Assembly (NCBI GenBank): GCA_016285215.1
Contig: JAEEQI010000151.1
Coordinates: forward strand, 1 to 5,867
Direction: 5' to 3'
Origin: Bacteroidales bacterium
GTDB lineage: Bacteria > Bacteroidota > Bacteroidia > Bacteroidales > UBA932
Length of the DNA stretch: 5,867 bases
Under the pieces are notes generated by a model. That model did not search any database and was not told the DNA's origin. It saw nothing but the letters and a program-made list of their open reading frames with translations. This document shows positions 1 to 5,284 of the stretch, piece by piece. The number at the start of each line of letters is the position of its first letter. The stretch's first letter is position 1. The position numbers and the translations under genes were made by a program.

Positions 1-398
1 CCGAGAAGGAAGGCATCGAAATCCGCCTCTACTCCGTGATCTACGACTGTATCAACGAAGTGAAGGAAGGTATCGAAGGTATGCTGGAGCCCGAGAAGAA
101 GGAAGAAGTCACCGCCACCGCCGAGGTAAAGCAGACCTTCAAGATTTCCAAGGTGGGTACCATCGCCGGCTGTCTGGTGAAGGAAGGCAAACTGGTGAAC
201 AAAGCCCAGGTGCGCCTCATCCGAGACGGCATTGTGGTGTACACCGGCGAGCTCTCCTCCCTCCAGAGAGGCAAGGACAACGCCAAGGAAGTGGTTTCCG
301 GTATGGAATGCGGCTGCGGCCTTGAAAAGTACAACGACATCCACCCTGGAGACATCATCGAAGCCTTCCAGATTGTGGAAATCAAGAGAAGCCTCTAA
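1..398 (+). CDS. infB: Translation initiation factor IF-2, C-terminal end (5' part outside window)
   Basis: IF-2 is the GTPase that brings initiator fMet-tRNA to the 30S subunit in the cytoplasm. Only the last ~131 codons are present; the reading frame enters at base 3 (E-K-E-G-I-E-I-R-L-Y-S). Visible landmarks are IRLYSVIYDCINEVKEGIEG, the end of domain III with the linker helix, then GMLEPEKKEE and KISKVGTIAGCLV, a beta-barrel start typical of the last domain. The C-terminal fMet-tRNA-binding domain ends with VSGMECGCGLEKYNDI and GDIIEAFQIVEIKRSL, matching the family pattern ECGI..-.YNDI..GD.IE.F. The gene ends at TAA 396-398, two bases of which also belong to the stop of the convergent wbqC-like gene. 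An intrinsic terminator begins 20 bases downstream. The GTPase domain and the N-terminus are not in the window. Identification is by recalled family motifs and is very secure. Confidence 0.97.
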   Translation, partial: EKEGIEIRLYSVIYDCINEVKEGIEGMLEPEKKEEVTATAEVKQTFKISKVGTIAGCLVKEGKLVNKAQVRLIRDGIVVYTGELSSLQRGKDNAKEVVSGMECGCGLEKYNDIHPGDIIEAFQIVEIKRSL

Positions 399-1039
399 AG
401 CTTCTTTAACCAGTCAATGCTGTCTGGGCCTTCGTTAAAGAGAAGGTCCAGACAGCTTAGTTTTTGGGTGAACCCGCCCATACGGTCCTGGAAAACCTGA
501 TAGTAAGGCTGGTCCAGTCCCAGCTCTTCCAGAACGGTATCGGGGCGTTTGGGATGCAGGGAATAGCGATAGTCATCGGCCTGCGTATCGGGAGCCACGA
601 AGGCCTTGGTGGGCTCCAGCGTGCAGGCTACGCCGGTTTTCTCCATTAGAAAAAGAAGGGACTTGAGGTTGAGCTCCCAAAGGGTTTCCGGCTGGGCATC
701 CAGCAGGGCAAAGAGTTCGTCCCTATAATACTCATAGTAGGCTGCGGTCTCGTAGGCGGTGTCCAGGGCCCGCTGTGTGCGCACTACCCAGGGCGTGGAA
801 TAGTCCACGCGAACGTCCGTAATGAGCCACGAATCTCCGTGCACCACCGGAACCTGCAGCATCTGCACGCCGTCTCCGGCCAGGATGTAGCAGCGGTTGC
901 GGTAACTCTGTTTCTGGTAATTCTCGCACGCTTCCAGGGAGACCTGAGACGGCAAAACCCTGTCGGGGGACAGGGTCATCTCTCTTGCCAGCAGGGCCAG
1001 ATAGCTTACCGGCGGAAAGTATGCGGTAGAAAGGAGCAC
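395..1039 (-). CDS. WbqC-like family protein
   Basis: This 214-residue protein belongs to the WbqC-like family (named after a gene in O-antigen clusters). Its biochemical role is not established. Support: the N-terminal LLSTAYFPPVSYLALLAR; then Q32 and Y41-x-K-x-S-Y-R-N-R-C, resembling the family's Y.K...R NR segment; a hydrophobic helical middle (residues 98-135); and the C-terminal YYQVFQDRMGGF followed by LSCLDLLFNEGPDS (194-207), the most conserved family motif. No signal peptide or membrane segment is seen. The start is GTG at 1039-1037, giving the usual LLSTAYFPP beginning; it overlaps the lpxA stop by one base (TAGTG on the coding strand), which suggests translational coupling. The stop TAG (397-395) overlaps the infB stop on the other strand. 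Being last in the lpx operon hints at a surface-polysaccharide role, but that is inference from context and family name. Confidence 0.9.
   Translation of the reverse strand: MLLSTAYFPPVSYLALLAREMTLSPDRVLPSQVSLEACENYQKQSYRNRCYILAGDGVQMLQVPVVHGDSWLITDVRVDYSTPWVVRTQRALDTAYETAAYYEYYRDELFALLDAQPETLWELNLKSLLFLMEKTGVACTLEPTKAFVAPDTQADDYRYSLHPKRPDTVLEELGLDQPYYQVFQDRMGGFTQKLSCLDLLFNEGPDSIDWLKKL
419..465 (+). terminator. Intrinsic terminator of infB, lying within the wbqC-like coding region
   Basis: The left arm is GCTGTCTGG (419-427), G428, CCTTC (429-433). The loop is GTTAAAGA (434-441). The right arm is GAAGG (442-446), T447, CCAGACAGC (448-456). This gives a 15-bp stem with a single G.U wobble, followed at once by a T-rich tail TTAGTTTTT (457-465). 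The hairpin starts 20 bases after the infB stop, which is the expected position. The tail polarity fits termination of + strand transcription only: on the - strand the hairpin is followed by ATTGACTGG, which has no T tract, so wbqC-like transcription should not stop here. The - strand codons across the stem encode residues 195-207 of the WbqC-like protein. Confidence 0.85.
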
Positions 1040-1833
1040 TAGCGCAGGCGGATCTTGGGAATGATGCCGCGCTGAGAGCTGCGGATGAAGCCCAGGATGG
1101 TATCCCGGTACTCGGAAGCCGGGAAGTTGGCTTCTATATACTCCAGGGCCTGGGTGGTGTTCATCCCTTTAAAGTAGATGCAGTCGTAAATATCCTTGAT
1201 CTGGTTCACCTGTTCTTCGGTGAAACCGCGGCGCAACAGACCCACGCGGTTGACGCCTTCGAAGGCAAGGGGCTCGCGGCCGGCCAGGATATACGGCGGT
1301 ACGTCCTTGGTAATCTTGCAGCGGGCGGCCACGAAGGAGTGTGTACCCACGCGGCAGAACTGGTGGGAGCCGGACTGGCCGCCTACCACGCTCCAGTCTT
1401 CCATCTCCGTTTCTCCGGCTAGGCCGGAATAGCTGACCAGGATGCAGTGGTTGCCCACCTGGCAGTCGTGTGCAACGTGTGCATAAGACATAATCAGAGT
1501 GTCGCTCCCAATGCGGGTGAGGGCCTTGCCGCTGGCTTTGGTTCCACGGTTGATGGTGGCGCACTCGCGGATGTTCACGCGGTCTCCAATCTCTACCCAG
1601 GATTCCTCACCTTCAAACTTGAGGTCCTGCGGGATAGCGCCTACCACGGCGCCGGGGAATACGGTGCAGTCCTTGCCCATCTTTACGTGATTGTAAATGG
1701 TGGCTCCGTTCTGAATACGGCAACCGTCACCAATCTCTACGTTGGCGTCAATGAAGGCGAAGGGTCCTACCTCAATATTGTCTCCCAGTTTGGCCTCGGG
1801 GCTTACACAGGCGAGGGGATGAATCTTGTTCAT
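1039..1833 (-). CDS. lpxA: Acyl-ACP--UDP-N-acetylglucosamine O-acyltransferase
   Basis: LpxA catalyses the first lipid A step: transfer of a 3-hydroxyacyl chain from ACP to the 3-OH of UDP-GlcNAc, in the cytoplasm, as a homotrimer. The protein has the left-handed beta-helix hexapeptide repeats from residue ~6 to ~180 (IGDGCRI, IGSDTLI, VGNHCIL). The catalytic His is H122 in SYAHVAHDCQVGN. GGQSGSHQFCRVG and KDVPPYILAGREPLAFEGVN lead into the C-terminal helical domain with GLLRRGFT, ending in FIRSSQRGI. Length 264 matches the family (~260). The ATG at 1833 (MNKIHP) is chosen over the in-frame TTG at 1839, because HP close to the N-terminus is typical and the TTG directly abuts the lpxC stop. 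By alignment from the HQF motif, the position of the E. coli acyl-chain ruler Gly173 is Ala170 here. A small residue there is compatible with a long 3-hydroxyacyl chain (inference). It lies 6 bases after lpxC and overlaps the next gene by one base. Confidence 0.96.
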   Translation of the reverse strand: MNKIHPLACVSPEAKLGDNIEVGPFAFIDANVEIGDGCRIQNGATIYNHVKMGKDCTVFPGAVVGAIPQDLKFEGEESWVEIGDRVNIRECATINRGTKASGKALTRIGSDTLIMSYAHVAHDCQVGNHCILVSYSGLAGETEMEDWSVVGGQSGSHQFCRVGTHSFVAARCKITKDVPPYILAGREPLAFEGVNRVGLLRRGFTEEQVNQIKDIYDCIYFKGMNTTQALEYIEANFPASEYRDTILGFIRSSQRGIIPKIRLR

Positions 1834-1839
1834 AAGCAA

Positions 1840-2673
1840 TTATTTAAGCAAGGCGCGGATGGCCTTGGCCGCTTTTGTGTTGATGGGATGGCCGGGTTTG
1901 AAGGCCGTGATGCGGGCGTTCATATAGCCGCCGGCCAGACGGAAATCTCCCAGCAGGTCCAGCAGCTTGTGGCGGCCGCACTCGTCCGGGAAATGAAGGA
2001 CGGGGTTGTCCATATAGCCGGTGTCGGTGACAACCAGCGCGTTGGAGAGGTCTCCACCCTTGATGAGACCGCCCTTGAGCATAGGCTCAATCTCTTTGTA
2101 GAAGCAGAAGGTGCGGCAAGGTGCAATCTCGCTGGCATAGTCTGTCTGCTCGTCCCAATGGGCCTGCTGGATGCCCAGCACCGGAGAATTGAAATCCACG
2201 GAGATATGGGCCGAAGGAGCCTCGGCCGGCTCAATCTTTACCCAGGAACCCGTTTTAGGGTCGCTCACTTCGATGGCGAGGGGGAGGGTGATGTACTGGC
2301 GGGGGACACCCTGGTCTTCCAGGCCATCGGCCTTGAAAGCCTCTACGTAAGGTTCTGCACTGCCGTTGAGGATGGGCACTTCCTGGTTGTCCAGTTCAAT
2401 GCGGGCATTGTCCACGCCCAGGCCCGTGAGGGCGCTCATGATGTGCTCAATGGTCACAACCTTGGCATCACCTACGCTGATGGTGGTGCTGCGGGAGGTG
2501 TTGCTCACATTTTCGGCCACGGCCCTTACCTCCGGCTGGTTCTCCAAATCCATACGGTAAAAGCGGATGCCGGTGTCCGCGGCGGCGGGCATCACTTTCA
2601 TATGAGCATACGTTCCGGTATGCAGTCCCTTTCCTTCGAAACTATAAGTATTATTAAGCGTCTTCTGCGTCAT
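1840..2673 (-). CDS. lpxC: UDP-3-O-acyl-N-acetylglucosamine deacetylase, stand-alone (no FabZ domain)
   Basis: LpxC is the zinc amidase that removes the N-acetyl group from UDP-3-O-acyl-GlcNAc, the committed step of lipid A synthesis. The N-terminal domain begins with NNTYSFEGKGLHTG and carries T74-I-E-H77 (E76 general base, H77 zinc ligand), followed by LGVDNARIELDNQEVPILNG. The C-terminal domain has PCRTFCFYKEIE (R187-T188-F189), KGGDLSNALV, RHKLLDLLGD (zinc ligands H235 and D239) and KPGHPIN (H262). All catalytic positions known from E. coli LpxC are present, so it should be active. At 277 residues it is shorter than E. coli LpxC (305) and far shorter than the ~460-residue LpxC-FabZ fusion usual in Bacteroidota. 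It stops soon after the GH motif with AIRALLK, and lpxA begins 6 bases later. It starts 3 bases after lpxD within the junction TAAGGAATG. Confidence 0.96.
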   Translation of the reverse strand: MTQKTLNNTYSFEGKGLHTGTYAHMKVMPAAADTGIRFYRMDLENQPEVRAVAENVSNTSRSTTISVGDAKVVTIEHIMSALTGLGVDNARIELDNQEVPILNGSAEPYVEAFKADGLEDQGVPRQYITLPLAIEVSDPKTGSWVKIEPAEAPSAHISVDFNSPVLGIQQAHWDEQTDYASEIAPCRTFCFYKEIEPMLKGGLIKGGDLSNALVVTDTGYMDNPVLHFPDECGRHKLLDLLGDFRLAGGYMNARITAFKPGHPINTKAAKAIRALLK

Positions 2674-2679
2674 TCCTTA
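2671..2679 (-). promoter_or_regulatory. lpxD/lpxC stop-start junction TAAGGAATG
   Basis: On the coding strand the lpxD stop (TAA), a GGA spacer and the lpxC ATG form TAAGGAATG. AAGGA could pair with the 16S anti-Shine-Dalgarno end, but it directly abuts the ATG, so it is not a normally spaced ribosome binding site. Re-initiation by ribosomes finishing lpxD is more likely. The same nine bases occur at the gpmI/lpxD junction. Confidence 0.5.
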
Positions 2680-3666
2680 TTCTTCTGCTGCACGTTTGAA
2701 GAGGGCGTAGGCTTTGATATACTGTTTGGCGTCAATCACCGGCGATCCCAGCAGCGTCTGGCCTTCCTTGCGGATGTTGCCCATAACGCCTCCCTGGGCC
2801 AGGATGGTGGTATGGTCTGCAATCTTGGCGTGGCCGGCAATACCTACCTGACCGGCAAAGATGCAGTATTTGCCCACCTCGGTGGAACCGGCTATGCCCG
2901 TCTGGGCAGCCATAACGGTATGGTCTCCAATGACCACGTTGTGGGCAATCATACAGAGGTTGTCAATGCGAACACCCTTGCCAATGATGGTGGATTCCAT
3001 CTGGGCACGGTCTACCGTGGTATTGCAGCCAATCTCTACGTCGTCTCCAATGATTACGTTGCCCAGGTGCTCAATCTTTTCCCAACTGCCGTCCGGACGC
3101 GGGGCGTTGCCAAAGCCGTCACCGCCGATGATGCAACCTGCGTGCAGGATCACATTATTTCCAATAATCATTCCAGGATAGATGACTACGCCCGGATAAA
3201 TGATGCAATTCTTTCCAATGACGGTATTGTCACCAATGGTCACGCGCTCGTGGATGACGGTATTGTCACCAATGGTTACGTGGCGGCCCACATAGCTGTA
3301 GGCTCCCAGATAGACCTTCTTGCCAAAGTGCGTGGAGAAGTGCCAGCGGGCCAGCAGGCTGCGGTGCCTTTTGGCCTTCTGTTTCTGGGCCGAAACATAT
3401 TTGAGCAGGTCTGCAATGGAAGAGTAGGCGTTGTCTACGCGCACCAGGGTGGGCTTCACGGGCTGTTTGGGCTCGAAGGTCTTGTCCACAATGAGGATGG
3501 AAGCCTGGCTGGTGTATACGTACTCTTCGTATTTGGGGTTGGCAAAAAAGCTAAGGGTACCGGGCTTGCCGTGTTCAATCTTGGCAAATTTGGTAGCCTT
3601 GGCGTTTTCGTCGCCCTCTACGGTGCCCTTCAGAAGCTGGGCTAAGAATTTGGCGGTAAGTTCCAT
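2677..3666 (-). CDS. lpxD: UDP-3-O-(3-hydroxyacyl)glucosamine N-acyltransferase
   Basis: LpxD adds the second 3-hydroxyacyl chain, on the 2-amine of the LpxC product, giving UDP-2,3-diacylglucosamine. The N-terminal uridine-binding domain (residues 1-~105) contains [20 protein letters not shown] and ends with [15 protein letters not shown] long left-handed beta-helix (~108-295) follows with many I-G-D/x-N-x-x-I hexapeptides, GGDGFGNAP (181-189), GCNTTVDRA (213-221) and the catalytic H242 in [13 protein letters not shown] short C-terminal helix ([17 protein letters not shown]) completes the protein. Its 329 residues are close to the usual ~340. Start ATG 3666 sits 3 bases after the gpmI stop, with no better upstream choice. 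The end is 3 bases before lpxC. The order lpxD-lpxC-lpxA is the common Bacteroidota one. Confidence 0.96.
   Translation of the reverse strand: MELTAKFLAQLLKGTVEGDENAKATKFAKIEHGKPGTLSFFANPKYEEYVYTSQASILIVDKTFEPKQPVKPTLVRVDNAYSSIADLLKYVSAQKQKAKRHRSLLARWHFSTHFGKKVYLGAYSYVGRHVTIGDNTVIHERVTIGDNTVIGKNCIIYPGVVIYPGMIIGNNVILHAGCIIGGDGFGNAPRPDGSWEKIEHLGNVIIGDDVEIGCNTTVDRAQMESTIIGKGVRIDNLCMIAHNVVIGDHTVMAAQTGIAGSTEVGKYCIFAGQVGIAGHAKIADHTTILAQGGVMGNIRKEGQTLLGSPVIDAKQYIKAYALFKRAAEE
3218..3276. repeat. Direct 23-base repeat within lpxD hexapeptide region
   Basis: A 23-base segment at 3218-3240 recurs exactly at 3254-3276, offset by 36 bases (12 codons). It encodes VTIGDNTVI twice in the LpxD beta-helix (around residues 130-150). 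Identity at the nucleotide level, including third codon positions, suggests a recent internal duplication or gene conversion between two coils rather than only constrained protein sequence. The segments around it are not identical. Confidence 0.7.
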
Positions 3667-3672
3667 TCCTTA
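3664..3672 (-). promoter_or_regulatory. gpmI/lpxD stop-start junction TAAGGAATG
   Basis: On the coding strand the gpmI stop TAA, spacer GGA and lpxD ATG form TAAGGAATG, identical to the lpxD/lpxC junction at 2671-2679. The three-base gap supports co-transcription and probably coupled re-initiation. It fixes the lpxD start, because any start further upstream would lie inside gpmI. Confidence 0.5.
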
Positions 3673-5190
3673 GATGAGAGGTTCGGCCGTCATAGCAGCA
3701 GGCTGAGGGATGCCCATCAGCTTGAGGATGGTAGGGGCCACGTTGCAAAGGGCGCCGTCCTTGACGGTCTTAACCTCGTCACCGGCGTTGATGACCACAA
3801 ACTGAACGATGTTCAGGGAGTGGGCGGTGTTGGGGGTACCGTCGGGGTTCACTTCAAAGTCTGCGTTGCCGTGGTCGGCGGTGAGGAGCACCACATAGTC
3901 GTGCTCGATGGCCTCATTCACTACCTCGCCCACCAGTCTGTCAATGCAGGCGACGGCCTGGGTAACGGCGGGATAAATACCGGTATGGCCCACCATATCA
4001 CCGTTGGCGAAGTTGAGGATAATCATATCCTGCTTCTCGCTGCGGATCTGGGCTATGAGCTTTTCGGCCACTTCGGGGGCGCTCATCTGGGGCAGGATGT
4101 CGTAGGTGGGAACCTTGGGGCTGTTTACCAGAATACGCTCTTCGTTCTCGAACACGGTCTCGCGGCCGCCGTTGAAGAAGAAGGTAACGTGGGCGTATTT
4201 CTCGGTTTCGGCAATGCGGAGCTGGTGCTTGCCGGCCTTGGATACGGTTTCTCCCAGGGTGTCCTGCACCAGCTCTTTGTCAAAGAGGATGTGAAGACCC
4301 TTGAAGGAGGCGTCGTAGGGAGTGAGGCAGCAGTAGTACAGCGGAATGGTGTGCATACCCTCTTCCGGCATATCCTGCTGGGTGAGGACGGCGGTGAGCT
4401 CACGGGCGCGGTCGTTGCGGAAGTTGTAGAAGATGATGGCATCTCCTTCCTCAATGGTGGCCACGGGCTTGCCGTTTTCCGTAACTACGATGGGCTTGAT
4501 GAATTCGTCGGTTATGTCTGCATCATAGCTGGCCTGGATACCGGCCTGGGCGCTCTCAAATTGGTTGCCCTTGCCCTCTACCAGGAGGTCGTAGGCTTCC
4601 TTCACGCGGCCCCAGCGCTTGTCACGGTCCATAGCATAGAAGCGGCCGCAGACGGTAGCCACCTTACCGGTGGTCTCGGCCATCTTTTCTTCCAGCTCTT
4701 TCACAAAGCCCAGACCGCTGTGAGGATCCGTGTCACGGCCGTCCATAAAGGCGTGCACGTACACTTTGTCCAGACCCTCTTCCTTGGCCACGCGCAGGAA
4801 TTCGTACACGTGATCCAGGGAGCTGTGAACGCCACCGTGGGAGGTGAGGCCCATCAGGTGCAGCTTCTTGCCGCTCTTCTTTACATACTCGTAGGCAGCC
4901 TTGATTTCTGCATTCTCCAGAAGCTTGTGCTCACGGCAGGCGATATTGATCTTCACCAGATCCTGGTATACCACGCGGCCGGCGCCCAGGTTCATATGAC
5001 CTACCTCGGAGTTGCCCATCTGGCCGTCCGGAAGACCTACGTACTCGCCGCAGGCCTGCAGATGACCAAAAGGATACTTGGCGCGGAGAGCGTCAATGTT
5101 GGGCGTACCCTGGGTCCAGATGGCGTTGGAATAGTCGTGGCGGCCTTCACCCCAGCCGTCCAGAATCATAAGAAGTACTTTACGGTTCAT
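3670..5190 (-). CDS. gpmI: 2,3-bisphosphoglycerate-independent phosphoglycerate mutase
   Basis: This cytoplasmic enzyme interconverts 3- and 2-phosphoglycerate in glycolysis and gluconeogenesis using two metal ions (usually Mn) and a phosphoserine intermediate. It has 506 residues, within the family norm of ~510. The alkaline-phosphatase-like metal sites are complete: D11 (LMILDGWG), nucleophile S61 ([10 protein letters not shown]), D398 and H402 (NGDMVGHTG), D439 and H440 (LLTADHGN) and H457 (NTAHS). The inserted transferase domain carries H122 (HGGVHS), R152-D153 (MDGRDTDP), R189 (AMDRDKRW), R258/R261 (NFRNDRARE) and K331 ([15 protein letters not shown]). These match the Geobacillus enzyme at a constant offset, so it should be active. 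ATG 5190 ([16 protein letters not shown]) is the standard start, with an A-rich leader and no Shine-Dalgarno. It is the first gene after the promoter at 5254-5284 and lies 3 bases before lpxD. Confidence 0.98.
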   Translation of the reverse strand: MNRKVLLMILDGWGEGRHDYSNAIWTQGTPNIDALRAKYPFGHLQACGEYVGLPDGQMGNSEVGHMNLGAGRVVYQDLVKINIACREHKLLENAEIKAAYEYVKKSGKKLHLMGLTSHGGVHSSLDHVYEFLRVAKEEGLDKVYVHAFMDGRDTDPHSGLGFVKELEEKMAETTGKVATVCGRFYAMDRDKRWGRVKEAYDLLVEGKGNQFESAQAGIQASYDADITDEFIKPIVVTENGKPVATIEEGDAIIFYNFRNDRARELTAVLTQQDMPEEGMHTIPLYYCCLTPYDASFKGLHILFDKELVQDTLGETVSKAGKHQLRIAETEKYAHVTFFFNGGRETVFENEERILVNSPKVPTYDILPQMSAPEVAEKLIAQIRSEKQDMIILNFANGDMVGHTGIYPAVTQAVACIDRLVGEVVNEAIEHDYVVLLTADHGNADFEVNPDGTPNTAHSLNIVQFVVINAGDEVKTVKDGALCNVAPTILKLMGIPQPAAMTAEPLI

Positions 5191-5222
5191 ATTGTCGATT
5201 GTTCTGATTAATCTATGTATAT

Positions 5223-5243
5223 GCGTACGCTTCGCGCGTGCGC
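5223..5243 (-). other. Hairpin near the 5' end of the gpmI leader
   Basis: On the - strand GCGCACGC (5243-5236), loop GCGAA (5235-5231) and GCGTACGC (5230-5223) form an 8-position stem with one C-A mismatch. It falls close to the predicted transcription start and ~32 bases before the gpmI ATG. No T tract follows (ATATACATAG), so it is not a terminator for tilS. It may stabilise the mRNA 5' end, which is a guess. Confidence 0.45.
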
Positions 5244-5253
5244 GTTAAGTCTA

Positions 5254-5284
5254 CAAAGTTACGACTTTTTTTCTGAAATCCGAA
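5254..5284 (-). promoter_or_regulatory. Bacteroidota-type promoter for the gpmI-lpxDCA operon
   Basis: On the - strand TAACTTTG (5261-5254) matches the Bacteroidota -7 consensus TAnnTTTG exactly. A -33-like TTCG (5284-5281), one base off TTTG, lies 19 bases upstream, within the accepted spacing. The predicted start of transcription is around 5246-5249, giving a leader of about 57-60 bases before the gpmI ATG at 5190. The TAA of the -7 box is also the tilS stop codon, so the -33 region lies in tilS coding sequence. Confidence 0.75.

Noticed and set aside
41..385. 114-codon open frame on the - strand opposite infB
   Set aside because: Shadow of infB, whose C-terminal domain is unmistakable. 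It has no domain of its own.
396..408. Small hairpin TAAAG-CTT-CTTTA as a terminator
   Set aside because: It has only five pairs and no T tract; the 15-bp stem at 419-456 with its T-rich tail is the credible terminator.
1834..1839. TTG start for lpxA two codons upstream of the ATG
   Set aside because: The ATG at 1833 gives the typical short lead into the HP motif; the TTG directly abuts the lpxC stop and is a weaker start.
3181..3300. Regular short repeats in lpxD as a tandem-repeat array or CRISPR-like locus
   Set aside because: The periodicity is 18/36 bases and follows the hexapeptide code of the beta-helix. Only one pair is identical at the DNA level.
1447..3645. 732-codon open frame on the + strand across lpxA, lpxC and lpxD
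   Set aside because: It lies antisense to three genes with clear catalytic motifs. Its Val/Asn/Gly-rich sequence is what the complement of hexapeptide-repeat codons gives, and it matches no family I recognise. Its length comes from codon bias and repeats.
3820..5211. 463-codon open frame on the + strand opposite gpmI
   Set aside because: gpmI on the other strand has every active-site residue. The antisense frame has no recognisable motif and runs into the gpmI leader.
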